A DNA stretch of 64,000 nt, from contig JBMYWA010000001.1 in NCBI GenBank assembly GCA_049606935.1, positions 150,236-214,235 of the forward strand, read 5' to 3'. This DNA is from CAJXZP01 sp049606935 (lineage in GTDB: Bacteria; Bacteroidota; Bacteroidia; Flavobacteriales_G; Salibacteraceae). The notes under the pieces are model-generated. The model did not search any database. It had not been told where the DNA came from and saw nothing but the letters and a program-made list of their open reading frames with translations. Below, piece by piece: positions 40,938 through 51,000 of the stretch (the first letter of the stretch is position 1; every line of letters begins with the position of its first letter). The position numbers were made by a program, and so were the translations under genes.

Positions 40938-43001
40938 CTAACGGTTATTCTTCTTGTTAGCCCCTGCGTTAGGGTTGTTTCTTGTTGATTTTTTCTTGGG
41001 CTTATTTCTACGTGGTTTACCTGTTTTAGAAAAACTATTTTCTTCTTTAGTTCTAAAACCATTACCTTTTTTCTTGAAAGATTTTTTTCCCTTTCCTTTT
41101 TTATGGCCTGGATCAGTAGCTTTTGGATCTGTCAAAATTTCGTTTGAAATCACTTTTGGTTTTCCTTTTTTCGGGAAAGTCAACAGTTTTTCGGCCAAAT
41201 CCATTCGGTCAATCTTACCTAAATGGGATCTTATCCAAGAATGGTTTTCTTTCTTGTACCAGAAAAAGAATCGGTGCTGATTTTTCTTTTCTTGAGCTGA
41301 TTTTGCGGTAAAAACCTTTTCTAAGGTATACGGGTGATAGCCAGAATAATAAGCAACCGTAGCCACCGTCATTGGAGTAGGAGTAAAATCTTGCACTTGC
41401 TCTAATTGAAACCCCATGTCTTTGGTGTCTGCAGCTAAATTGGCCATTTCCTCCTCGGTACAACCCGGGTGACTAGAAATGAAATAAGGAATCAGCTGTT
41501 GATTCAAATTATGCTTTTCGTTAATGCGGTCAAAGTTCTTTTTAAACTCCATAAAGTGTTCAAACTTTGGTTTACGCATTAATTTTAAGGTTGCAGCCGA
41601 ACTATGTTCAGGAGCCACTTTTAATCTACCCGAAACATGTCTTTTTAGAACTTGTTCCATGTAGGGCTCTAAAGATTTGTCGGCTTTTTTATTGTAAGAT
41701 CTAGTAAGTAAATCGTATCGAATACCCGAACCAATAAACGCCTTTTTAATTTTGGGCATGGCATCTACTTTTTTATAGATTTGGGTCATGGCATCATGAT
41801 TAGTATCTAGATTGTCACAAACCACCGGGTGAATACAACTAGGAGCCACACATTTATCGCATATGGATTTGACTTTGCCCTTTAGCTTATACATGTTAGC
41901 AGATGGACCTCCTAAATCAGATAAGTAACCTTTAAAATCTTCCATTTCCGTTACCTGCTCAACCTCCTTAAGAATAGATTTTTCTGACCGACTAGCAATG
42001 AATTTACCCTGATGAGCCGAAATTGTGCAGAAACTACACCCTCCAAAACAACCTCTATGCATATTGATAGAGAATTTAATCATATCGTAGGCAGGAATTG
42101 GACCTCTAAACTTGTATTTAGGATGGGGTAATCGAGTATAAGGTAAATCAAATGCGCGATCCATTTCCTTCTCGGTCATGGTATCGAAAGGGGGATTAAT
42201 AATCAGGTTGTTTTTACCCGACCTCTGTATTAATCGTTTGGCGTTTACCTTATTTGATTCTTGTTCAATGGTTTTGAAATTGGCCGCAAACTTTAATTTA
42301 TCGTTTACACATATTTCGTGAGCTGTTAATTCTTTGTCTACCCAGCGTTTATTCTTAGGAACCCCTTCAGCAGCAGGACGCATATAAGCGGTTTGCTTCA
42401 CCATGGTAAGTTGTTCAAAAGGCACTCCTTTTTGAAGTAAGGTAATGATTTCCCTTAATGGAGCTTCTCCCATACCGTAAACCAATAAATCCGCTCCACT
42501 GGTTTCCAAAATGGATTTATTTAACTTATCCGACCAATAATCGTAATGAGTAACCCGTCTTAATGAGGCTTCAATTCCACCAATAACCACAGGTACTTCT
42601 GGATATAGTTTTTTTAAAATTTTGGAGTATTCTGTGGTCGCATAATCTGGTCGGTAACCAGCTTCGCCACCAGGGGTATAGGCATCGGTAGAACGCTTTC
42701 GCAAACTAGCGGTATAATGATTTACCATAGAATCCATACAACCCGATGTAACCGCAAAAAAGTATTTGGGCTCTCCTAGTTTTTTAAATTCGTGCAAATC
42801 ATCTCTCCAATTGGGTTGAGGAATAATTCCAATTTTAAATCCGTAACTTTCAATAATTCTACCAATTACAGCAGGACCAAAAGAAGGGTGGTCCACATAG
42901 GCATCTCCACTAATCAAAATAACATCCAGTTGTTCCCAACCACGTGAATTGACTTCTTTTTTTGTTATAGGTAACCAATCGGATAACGGACGATGCATCA
43001 T
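40938..43001 (-). CDS. YgiQ family radical SAM protein
   Basis: A 687-residue protein of the YgiQ/UPF0313 family with N-terminal and radical SAM parts. The [4Fe-4S] site is RGCFGGCSFC (Cys318, Cys322, Cys325 from the chosen start). Typical blocks are VILISGDAYVDHPSFG near the N-terminus and KVAPEHSSAATLKLMRKP. The C-terminus is a lysine-rich, low-complexity tail of about 60 residues (KKGKGKKSFKKKG; KPRRNKPKKKS), probably nucleic-acid- or ribosome-associated. Function unknown in all species. I chose the tandem ATG at 43001; a TTG 8 codons upstream also fits. Confidence 0.9.
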   Translation of the reverse strand: MMHRPLSDWLPITKKEVNSRGWEQLDVILISGDAYVDHPSFGPAVIGRIIESYGFKIGIIPQPNWRDDLHEFKKLGEPKYFFAVTSGCMDSMVNHYTASLRKRSTDAYTPGGEAGYRPDYATTEYSKILKKLYPEVPVVIGGIEASLRRVTHYDYWSDKLNKSILETSGADLLVYGMGEAPLREIITLLQKGVPFEQLTMVKQTAYMRPAAEGVPKNKRWVDKELTAHEICVNDKLKFAANFKTIEQESNKVNAKRLIQRSGKNNLIINPPFDTMTEKEMDRAFDLPYTRLPHPKYKFRGPIPAYDMIKFSINMHRGCFGGCSFCTISAHQGKFIASRSEKSILKEVEQVTEMEDFKGYLSDLGGPSANMYKLKGKVKSICDKCVAPSCIHPVVCDNLDTNHDAMTQIYKKVDAMPKIKKAFIGSGIRYDLLTRSYNKKADKSLEPYMEQVLKRHVSGRLKVAPEHSSAATLKLMRKPKFEHFMEFKKNFDRINEKHNLNQQLIPYFISSHPGCTEEEMANLAADTKDMGFQLEQVQDFTPTPMTVATVAYYSGYHPYTLEKVFTAKSAQEKKNQHRFFFWYKKENHSWIRSHLGKIDRMDLAEKLLTFPKKGKPKVISNEILTDPKATDPGHKKGKGKKSFKKKGNGFRTKEENSFSKTGKPRRNKPKKKSTRNNPNAGANKKNNR

Positions 43002-43232
43002 GGCCACAAAAGTAAGTGAATGCAATTAACAGGAATAAGTATGGAGAGGCTTATAATGAGTAATTTCCTTATCTACCTATAATTTATGGTGATATGGACT
43101 GATTATTAAGAATTGTAATAAAAAGGTTAGGGAAATTAATGAATTGAAAATATTAATTAAATAATAACATCAAATGTGAATAACAGATGTTAATTGTATC
43201 TAAAATTACAAAATCATTTAAAAGGGATATCT

Positions 43233-43240
43233 TAAATTTG
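43233..43240 (+). promoter_or_regulatory. -7 promoter element of trxA (TAAATTTG)
   Basis: Exact TAnnTTTG match; the leader to the ATG would be about 40 bases. No good -33 TTG at the usual distance. Confidence 0.5.
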
Positions 43241-43284
43241 CAGGGCTTAAAAAAGAGATTAATAACATTTTAAAATATAGAATT

Positions 43285-43602
43285 ATGGCAGTTGAAATCA
43301 CAGACGCGAACTTTGAAGAATTAGTAATGAATGCAGATAAACCAGTTTTGCTTGACTTTTGGGCAGAGTGGTGTGGTCCTTGTCGTTTAATTGGCCCCTT
43401 AGTAGAAGAAATTGCAGCTTCGCAAGGAGAGAACGCGATAGTAGCAAAGGTAAACGTTGATGAGAACCCTCAAGCAGCTATGAAATTTGGAATTAGAAAT
43501 ATTCCTACAATTTTATACATCAAAAACGGTGAAGTGGCTGACAAACAAGTTGGTGCTACATCTAAAGATGTATTAGAAGGAAAATTAACTGCTTTGATGT
43601 AA
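43285..43602 (+). CDS. trxA: Thioredoxin
   Basis: A 105-residue cytoplasmic disulfide reductase with the active site WAEWCGPC (Cys30, Cys33), the cis-proline block IRNIPTILYIKNG and no signal peptide. Standard TrxA size. It is a single-gene transcript with its own -7 element and a strong terminator. An inverted repeat TAACATC ... GATGTTA (43165-43171 and 43186-43192) lies about 95 bases upstream and may be regulatory. Confidence 0.95.
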   Translation: MAVEITDANFEELVMNADKPVLLDFWAEWCGPCRLIGPLVEEIAASQGENAIVAKVNVDENPQAAMKFGIRNIPTILYIKNGEVADKQVGATSKDVLEGKLTALM

Positions 43603-43622
43603 GTCACAGTATTTAGATATTG

Positions 43623-43658
43623 AAAAGCCCCTTCATGATTTTCATGAAGGGGCTTTTT
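43623..43658 (+). terminator. Strong intrinsic terminator after trxA
   Basis: A 16-bp perfect stem (43623-43638 with 43642-43657) with a three-base loop and a short T run. Confidence 0.85.
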
Positions 43659-43754
43659 GTTGTTCTGAATTTTAAACATCACTTTTGGGTTGATAAATGG
43701 ATAGTTTAACTTTATACCTCATAGAAATGCAAAAACAAGTTAACCAGTTGCAAG

Positions 43755-44576
43755 ATGATAAATAATCTTTTTAAATATATAACCTTCACTTTATTGTTTG
43801 GGGTTCTTTTTCTAAATGCTTGCAAAAAGTGTAATGATCCTCAAAATGAAGATTGTGAAAATTATGATCCATGTTACAATGTAGTAAAACCTTCCGCTAA
43901 GTTTTTTATGAATGAAGGGTTTTATAAAAGTGGTAAGGATTATGTTTTTTCAGATTCAGTGATGTTGGGGTATACTATTTGGTTTGAATCAGAATTAGAA
44001 GACCCTAATATTGAACACCGTTGGTATTTGGGAACAGAAACATTTACGGGGAGAGTTACACCTGGAAGACGATTTGATGACCCAAGTATTGCTCGACCTC
44101 AGGCAATTGAAGTGACCCATGTTATAGAGTATGAGGCAAACACCTGTTGCTACCCTAATGATTTAGGCTATGATTCTGCCGTGCAAACTTTTACTTTAGT
44201 TAGTAGTTATAATGATTTACAAACCTATGGTAAATTTAAAGGTATAATTGAAGGGCAACAAGACAGCTTTATTGTGGATATTTTAAGTGTAGATGTAAAT
44301 GGAATTCCGGCTTTATTTCATGAACATTACGAAAATCTATTTGTGAATTTTCATAATTTAGGAGATTCTACTTTTTCCCTTAGAACGGGTCCTCAACCAT
44401 GGAGTAATTGGGTTTCAATGTTTGGATTCAATCATAAAGCCGTATTTACTTGTGGACGAACATGTGGTACGTTTGAAGTGTATGAAGATAAAACCTTTCG
44501 GATGGAATACACCTTTAGTACAGAATTGGATTCAAGCCAAGCTACTTATGTGTTTAGAGGTATAAAACTAGATTAG
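43755..44576 (+). CDS. Cysteine-rich lipoprotein of unknown function
   Basis: A 273-residue lipoprotein (VLFLNAC, Cys23). Just after the lipobox lie several cysteines (KKCNDPQNEDCENYDPC), then TCCYPND in the middle and CGRTCG near the end; up to four disulfides are possible outside the cytoplasm. The rest is beta-rich (RWYLGTETFTG; FRMEYTFSTELD). I do not recognise a family. No clear promoter or partner gene; it is separated by 152 bases from trxA and by 29 from the converging pyrD. Confidence 0.65.
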   Translation: MINNLFKYITFTLLFGVLFLNACKKCNDPQNEDCENYDPCYNVVKPSAKFFMNEGFYKSGKDYVFSDSVMLGYTIWFESELEDPNIEHRWYLGTETFTGRVTPGRRFDDPSIARPQAIEVTHVIEYEANTCCYPNDLGYDSAVQTFTLVSSYNDLQTYGKFKGIIEGQQDSFIVDILSVDVNGIPALFHEHYENLFVNFHNLGDSTFSLRTGPQPWSNWVSMFGFNHKAVFTCGRTCGTFEVYEDKTFRMEYTFSTELDSSQATYVFRGIKLD

Positions 44577-44605
44577 ATCGTCCCGTAACTCAAGAGCACC
44601 GAGTT

Positions 44606-45634
44606 CTAGCTCTTCGCTAAAATCCCTTTACAAATGTTCTTAACCATAGATGGTCCTTCATAAATAAATCCAGTATACACTTGAACTAAAGAAGCTCCAG
44701 CCTCCAATTTGTCAATGGCATCTTGAGCTGTTTGAATTCCTCCAACACCAATAATAGGAAAGCTTCCATTTGATTTGGTATGCAAGTATTTAATAACTGC
44801 TGTAGATCTTTCTTTTACTGGCTTACCGCTCAATCCACCCATTTCATCGGTAATAGATTTGTCGGTTTTTAAACCTTCACGACTAATCGTAGTATTGGTA
44901 GCAATAACTCCGTCCGTTTTGGTATCGTTAATGATATCTACAATGTCATCTAATTGTGAATCAGTTAAATCAGGAGCAATCTTTAATAAAATGGGTTTCG
45001 GATTTGATTTCTTTTGATTTCTTACTTGAAGAGCATCCAAAATTTCTGTTAATGGTCCTTTATCTTGCAATTCTCTTAAACCTGGGGTGTTTGGAGAACT
45101 TACATTAACCACAAAGTAATCTACGTAATCAAATAATGCATCAAATGCAATAATGTAATCGTTAATTGCTTCGCTATTAGGAGTTACTTTGTTTTTTCCA
45201 ATATTACCACCAACAATTAAGTTTTTGGGCCTACTTTTTAAATTTTCAACAGCTCTTTCAACTCCCTCATTATTAAAACCCATTCGGTTAATCAACCCTT
45301 CATCTTGAGGAGTTCTAAACATTCTAGGTTGTGGATTACCTGGTTGTGCAACTGGAGTAACGGTTCCAATTTCTACAAAGCCAAAACCTAAAGTAGATAT
45401 TTGCTTATAATAATCAGCATTTTTATCAAACCCAGCTGCCAAACCCACAGGGTTAGGAAACTTAATCCCAAACACTTCTCTTTCTAATCTAGGGTCTTGA
45501 ATAGAGAACATAGATTTGAAAATGCTTTTCATTCCTGGTACTGCTAGTTTCATTTTCAGAAATCCCGTAGTAAAATGATGTGCCTTTTCAGGAGGTATTG
45601 AAAAAAGAATGGGGCGGATAATAGACTTATACAT
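44606..45634 (-). CDS. pyrD: Dihydroorotate dehydrogenase (quinone), class 2
   Basis: A 342-residue FMN enzyme of pyrimidine synthesis that passes electrons from dihydroorotate to the quinone pool. The N-terminal helical part (KSIIRPILFSIPPEKAHHFTTGFLKM) binds the membrane, typical for class 2. FMN/substrate blocks: FPNPVGLAAGFDKNADYY, RMGFNNEG, and NVSSPNTPGLRELQ with the catalytic serine. It begins 1 base after ribB in the same direction, so pyrimidine and riboflavin genes form one transcript; the link may be flavin supply. Confidence 0.95.
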   Translation of the reverse strand: MYKSIIRPILFSIPPEKAHHFTTGFLKMKLAVPGMKSIFKSMFSIQDPRLEREVFGIKFPNPVGLAAGFDKNADYYKQISTLGFGFVEIGTVTPVAQPGNPQPRMFRTPQDEGLINRMGFNNEGVERAVENLKSRPKNLIVGGNIGKNKVTPNSEAINDYIIAFDALFDYVDYFVVNVSSPNTPGLRELQDKGPLTEILDALQVRNQKKSNPKPILLKIAPDLTDSQLDDIVDIINDTKTDGVIATNTTISREGLKTDKSITDEMGGLSGKPVKERSTAVIKYLHTKSNGSFPIIGVGGIQTAQDAIDKLEAGASLVQVYTGFIYEGPSMVKNICKGILAKS

Positions 45635-45635
45635 A

Positions 45636-46760
45636 CTAAGCTAATTCTAAAGGAACGTATTCGGTAACTTCTAATCCGTAACCAACAATTCCAGTACGTT
45701 TAGTAGTACGGCTACTCATAACTTTCATTTTACTAATCCCTAAATCCCGTAAAATTTGAGCTCCAATACCGTAGTCACGATTGTCAATTTTTACATGAGA
45801 ATTCATTTTAGCAATTACCGAATCAATTCCATGTGCAGTAATACCGTTATTTGGTGTATCAGAATGACCTTGTTGCATGTACAAAATAGCGCCTTTTCCT
45901 TCCTTTTCTATTTGACGCATAGCAGCGTGTAACTGGGGGCCGGTACTACAATTAAGGCTTTCAAAAACGTTGCCTTGAACGTAGCTAGAATGTACGCGAA
46001 CCAAAACAGATTCATCTTCATCAAATTCACCTAATGTTAAAGCTAAATGTTTATCGCCTGTGGTGGTTTGTTCGTACTGGATAAGTTTATATTCATGCTC
46101 ACCAATGGTTTGAGAAGTTTCAAATGTTTTTTCAATTAATGACTCATTCTCCATTCGGTAAGCAATCAAATCTTCAATACTGATTAGTTTAAGATCTAAT
46201 TTTTTGGCGAGTACTTTTAACTCTGGAAGACGGGCCATTGTACCGTCTTCGTTCATGATTTCTACAATTACACCTGCCGGTTCTAACCCTGCCAATCGCG
46301 CTAAATCAATAGCCGCTTCGGTATGGCCGGTTCTTCTAAGTACTCCACCATTTTTTGCAATTAATGGAAACACATGACCGGGTTTCCCAAACTTTTTGGT
46401 GGCGGCATCTTCGCCTATCAAAGCCTTAATAGTATTTGATCTATCAGAGGCAGAAATTCCAGTAGTATTACCATCTCCTAGTAAATCTATGGATACCGTA
46501 AAGGCTGTTTCTTGCGGGTCGGAAGTATTTCCAACCATTAATTCTAAACCAACGTTTTGAGCTCTTTCTAAGGTTATCGGAGTACAAATTAATCCTCTAC
46601 CATGGGTAGCCATATAATTTACCATTTCTGGAGTAACTAATTCAGCTGCCGCCACAAAGTCACCTTCGTTTTCTCGGTTTTCATCATCTACTACAATTAC
46701 AACCTTGCCTTGTTTTATATCGGCCAAAGCCTCTTCAATTGTATTTAATGCGGTATCCAT
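45636..46760 (-). CDS. ribB: DHBP synthase RibB with degenerate RibA-like domain (RibBX-like)
   Basis: A 374-residue protein. Residues 1-200 are 3,4-dihydroxy-2-butanone-4-phosphate synthase, the RibB step of riboflavin synthesis, with intact VVDDENRENEGDFV, HGRGLICTPIT and RTGHTEAAIDLARLAG blocks. Residues 205-374 align with GTP cyclohydrolase II, but its catalytic parts are broken: of the three zinc cysteines only Cys271 remains (positions read Tyr260, Cys271, Thr273) and the QEGRG loop reads QQGHS. So the second domain is probably not a cyclohydrolase, as in the RibBX variant. Active RibA must then be elsewhere. I took the ATG at 46760, which fits the promoter at 46780-46787; the open frame runs 43 codons further with no family match. 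Confidence 0.9.
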   Translation of the reverse strand: MDTALNTIEEALADIKQGKVVIVVDDENRENEGDFVAAAELVTPEMVNYMATHGRGLICTPITLERAQNVGLELMVGNTSDPQETAFTVSIDLLGDGNTTGISASDRSNTIKALIGEDAATKKFGKPGHVFPLIAKNGGVLRRTGHTEAAIDLARLAGLEPAGVIVEIMNEDGTMARLPELKVLAKKLDLKLISIEDLIAYRMENESLIEKTFETSQTIGEHEYKLIQYEQTTTGDKHLALTLGEFDEDESVLVRVHSSYVQGNVFESLNCSTGPQLHAAMRQIEKEGKGAILYMQQGHSDTPNNGITAHGIDSVIAKMNSHVKIDNRDYGIGAQILRDLGISKMKVMSSRTTKRTGIVGYGLEVTEYVPLELA

Positions 46761-46779
46761 ATGTATAAATTTGGTGGCG

Positions 46780-46787
46780 CAAAAATA
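46780..46787 (-). promoter_or_regulatory. -7 promoter element of ribB-pyrD (TATTTTTG)
   Basis: Exact TAnnTTTG match on the minus strand. The leader would be about 14 bases, too short for an FMN riboswitch; none is seen in the intergenic region. Confidence 0.55.
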
Positions 46788-46912
46788 TACTTTTACCAAC
46801 GTTTTTATGAGAATAAGTAGGGGGTATTTTAAGCAGATTTTTTTGCAATTTATTCCTATAAAAATGTTGGAATTGTGGCTTAATTCCATTTCTTTTTCGG
46901 CATTTCGCGCAT

Positions 46913-46920
46913 TATATTTG
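46913..46920 (+). promoter_or_regulatory. -7 promoter element of fbp (TATATTTG)
   Basis: Exact TAnnTTTG match; expected leader of about 28 bases. Confidence 0.5.
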
Positions 46921-46952
46921 TGCCCTTTAAATTCAACCTTTAGAATAGTTAT

Positions 46953-47957
46953 ATGAAATTAGTAACGTTAGAAGATTACATCATTAAAAAACAAAGCGAC
47001 TTCCCATTTGCAACTGGGGAATTAACAGGTTTGTTAAGCGCCATTGTTTTAGCAACTAAAGTGGTTAATCGAGAGGTGAATAAAGCAGGAATTGCTGATA
47101 TAACGGGTGCTTATGGTGCCGAGAATGTGCAAGGAGAGCAACAGCAAAAATTAGATGTTTTTGCCGATGAGGTTTTTATGCATGCTTTAGAGTCGCAAGG
47201 ACAAGTATGTGGAATGGCATCAGAAGAACAAGAAGATTTTGTGCAATTTGATAGCCATATAGCTCAAAATGGTAATTATGTGGTAATGATTGACCCTTTA
47301 GATGGGTCGTCAAACATTGATGTAAATGTAAGTATTGGTACTATTTTTTCTATTTACAGAAGAGTTTCTCCGGTAGGACAACCCTTAGAAATGCGAGATT
47401 TCTTACAAAAAGGAGATAAGCAAGTGGCTGCGGGTTACGTTATTTACGGAAGTTCTACCATGTTGGTGTATACCACGGGTAAAGGAGTGAATGGATTTAC
47501 TTTAGATCCATCATTAGGTACTTTTTACTTGTCTCATCCAATGATGCAAATTCCTAAAAAAGGGAAAATATATTCTATTAATGAAGGCAATTACCCTCAT
47601 TTTTCGGACGGAATGAAAAAATATATTGCCCATTGTAAAGAACTAAATAAGGAAGATAATCGTCCGTATAGTGCTAGGTATATTGGTTCGTTAGTGGCTG
47701 ATTTTCATAGAAACATGCTGAAAGGTGGGCTGTTTATGTATCCTGCTACTGATACTGCGCCAAAAGGTAAATTACGTTTGTTATATGAATGTAATCCATT
47801 TGCAATGATTGCTGAACAAGCTGGTGGTTTAGCTACTGATGGAAAAAATAGAGTTATGGAAATTGATCCAAATGGCTTGCATCAAAGAATACCATACTTT
47901 ACTGGGTCGGAAGACATGGTGAAAGATGTGGAACGCTTCTTAGCAGAAGATGAGTAA
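46953..47957 (+). CDS. fbp: Fructose-1,6-bisphosphatase, class I
   Basis: A 334-residue gluconeogenic enzyme that removes the 1-phosphate from fructose-1,6-bisphosphate using Mg2+. Visible: MASEEQEDF (metal ligand Glu), VMIDPLDGSSNIDVNVSIGTIFSIYRR with the DPLDGSS core, and KLRLLYECNPFAMIAEQAGG near the C-terminus. Standard length. It is divergent from ribB with a promoter each in a 192-base gap, and has its own terminator. Confidence 0.96.
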   Translation: MKLVTLEDYIIKKQSDFPFATGELTGLLSAIVLATKVVNREVNKAGIADITGAYGAENVQGEQQQKLDVFADEVFMHALESQGQVCGMASEEQEDFVQFDSHIAQNGNYVVMIDPLDGSSNIDVNVSIGTIFSIYRRVSPVGQPLEMRDFLQKGDKQVAAGYVIYGSSTMLVYTTGKGVNGFTLDPSLGTFYLSHPMMQIPKKGKIYSINEGNYPHFSDGMKKYIAHCKELNKEDNRPYSARYIGSLVADFHRNMLKGGLFMYPATDTAPKGKLRLLYECNPFAMIAEQAGGLATDGKNRVMEIDPNGLHQRIPYFTGSEDMVKDVERFLAEDE

Positions 47958-47965
47958 ATGAAATT

Positions 47966-47998
47966 TTAAAGTTGAGCTTCGGTTCAACTTTTTTTTTC
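47966..47998 (+). terminator. Intrinsic terminator after fbp
   Basis: Stem AAAGTTGA / TCAACTTT (47968-47975 with 47984-47991) followed by a T run of nine counting the stem end. Confidence 0.8.
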
Positions 47999-48035
47999 TC
48001 CATTAATCTAATTTTTAAAATATATAATTATTCAA

Positions 48036-51000
48036 ATGACAAAAGATTCTCTAAAGGAAGCATTCGCAGATCATTCCATAGCTATGGAATTAAAAATGTT
48101 ACTCAGGGATGCCGAATCCGGCCATTTTAAGGTGAATGGTTTAATAGGTTCGGGTTTGTCAATGTTTGTGCAAGGAGTAATTTCTCATTTAAGAGGAAGC
48201 CATCTTATTGTAGTTAATGATAGGGAAGAGGCAGCGTATTTACATAATGACTTTTTGTCCATATTGCCCGATAATAAGTTGCATTTTCTTCCAGCCTCCT
48301 CGCGTACTCCTTACAGAGAAGATAAAACAAATGATGTAGATGTTTTACAACGTACCGAAGCCTTAGATGCGGTTTCTCACCGTAAAGAAGTAATTGTAAT
48401 TACTTATCCCGAAGCTTTATCCGAAAGGGTAGTTACCCGAAAAGAATTAAAGAGTAAAACGCTAGACATTAAAGTTGGAGACGAAATTTCTCGAGATTTT
48501 GTAAATGAGTTACTGGAGGAGTATAAGTTCGAGCACGAGGATTTTGTGGCTAAACCGGGTGATTACGCTATTCGGGGAGGGATTGTAGATATTTTTTCGT
48601 ACAACCACGATTTACCTTACAGAATAGAGTTTTTTGGAGATGAGGTGGATTCTATCCGAACCTTCGATCCAGCTACACAACTATCAGATCACAATTATAA
48701 AAAAATTAGTATCGTTCCTGATGTAAGAAATCAAGTGTTAATTGAAAATAGAATTAACGTATTAGATTTCTTTACCCCATCTACCACACTTTGGTTTAAG
48801 GATGTTCAGTTTACCATTGATAGAATTGAAAAGGAGTTCAATTTAGCGGTAGAACTATATCCAAAAACAGATAAAAAGGAAACCATTCAATTACCACCCG
48901 AAGAACTCTTTGTTTGGGGTAAAAAGATTCTTGAAATTATAGAGGGAAAGAAAATTGTGGAACTGGGAATGAATAATTTCTTTACCGATGCCGAAAAGTT
49001 TTCTGTTAATCAAAGTCCTCAACCGGTATTCAATAAAAACTTTGAGCTCCTTAGCGAAAACTTTGAAGAGAATAAAGTTCTAGGAATTCAAAACGTAATT
49101 GCCTCTTCTTCTCCAAAACAGATAGATCGATTACACAACATTTTTGAAGACCTAGAGAAGAATCATTCATTTACTCCCATTTTACTGGATTTACATCAAG
49201 GTTTTGTAGATAATGATTTGAAAATTGCTTGTTACACCGATCATCAAATATTTGAGCGTTTTCATAGATTCCATCTTAAGGAGGGCTTCAAAAAAAGTCA
49301 ACAAGATATTACCTTACAAGATTTAGCCAAACTAGAAACAGGTGATTTTGTTACCCATGTGGACCATGGAATTGGAAAGTTTGCTGGCCTTGTTAAAGTA
49401 GATAACAACGGAAAAAAACAAGAAGCGATAAAGCTGATTTATCGAGATAATGATGTGCTTTATGTGAGTATTCATTCTTTACACAGAATTGCTCGTTATA
49501 CTGGTAAAGACGGACGCGAACCTAAGATTCATAAAATTGGTTCGCCCGCGTGGAAGAATACCAAGCAAAAAACTAAATCAAGGATTAAGATAATTGCTTA
49601 TGATTTGATAAAGCTATATGCCGAACGAAAAACCGTAAAGGGATTTCAATATTTACCAGATTCTTATTTGCAACATGAATTGGAAGCTTCCTTTATATAT
49701 GAAGATACTCCAGATCAAGAAAAATCAACCATTGATGTAAAAACCGACATGGAATCGGAAACTCCAATGGATCGTTTGGTTTGCGGAGATGTTGGTTTTG
49801 GAAAAACAGAAATAGCCATTCGCGCAGCTTTCAAAGCAGCAGTTAATGGAAAACAAGTGGCTGTTTTAGTGCCTACTACCATTTTGGCTATGCAACATCA
49901 TCGTAGTTTTTCTGAGCGTTTAAAAGATTTTCCAGTAACGGTTGAATATGTAAATAGATTCAGAACAGCAGGGCAAACAAAAGAGGTTTTAAGAAAGTTA
50001 AAAGACGGTAAAGTAGACATTCTTATTGGAACGCACAGAATTGTAGGTAAAGATGTAGAGTTTAAAGATTTAGGACTTTTAATAATTGATGAAGAGCAAA
50101 AGTTTGGGGTTGGGGTAAAGGATAAGTTGAAAAACTTAAAAAAGAACGTGGATACCTTAACCTTAACGGCCACACCAATTCCAAGAACATTACAGTTTTC
50201 TATGATGGGCGCGAGAGACTTATCTGTAATAAGCACGCCACCTCCCAATCGTCAACCAGTAGAAACCGAAGTGCATACTTTTAATGAGCAAGTCATTAAA
50301 GATGCCATTAGCTATGAAATTGGTCGCGATGGTCAAGTTTTTATAGTAAATAATAGAGTGGCTAATTTAGAGGAGATTGCAAATTTGGTAAGAAGATTGG
50401 TTCCTGGTGTTAGAGTTTTAACAGGGCATGGTCAGCTAGATGGTAAGGAGTTAGAAAAACGCATGATTTCATTTGTAAATGGTGAATACGATGTGTTAGT
50501 GGCTACTACTATTATTGAATCTGGTCTGGATATACCTAATGCAAATACCATTTTGATTAATAATGCGCATCATTTTGGATTAAGTGATTTGCATCAAATG
50601 CGTGGTAGGGTAGGACGTTCAAACCGAAAAGCATTTTGTTATTTAATTGCACCACCAATGTCTGCCTTAACAAGTGAAGGAAGAAAAAGACTAGAGGCAA
50701 TAAGCCAATTTTCTGATTTGGGTAGTGGGATCAATATTGCCATGAGAGATTTGGATATACGTGGAGCTGGAGATTTACTAGGAGGTGAACAAACTGGCTT
50801 TATTAGTGAGATTGGTTTTGAGATGTATCAAAAAATTCTGGACGAGGCCATTGAAGAGTTAAAGGAGAAAGAATTTAAAGATATGTATGCCCATGAAGAG
50901 AAGGAATATGTGCGGGATACGGCTCTAGAAAGCGATTTGGAAATCTTAATCCCAGATGCTTATGTCCAAAATGTTGCAGAACGATTGAAATTATATAAGG

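Noticed and set aside
41215..41463. A second frame in the YgiQ region and other lysine-rich frames at 40954-41311
   Set aside because: They are reading-frame shadows of the lysine-rich YgiQ tail and its neighbourhood.
46761..46952. FMN riboswitch before ribB
   Set aside because: The leader expected from the promoter is only about 14 bases and no RFN-element sequence is seen.
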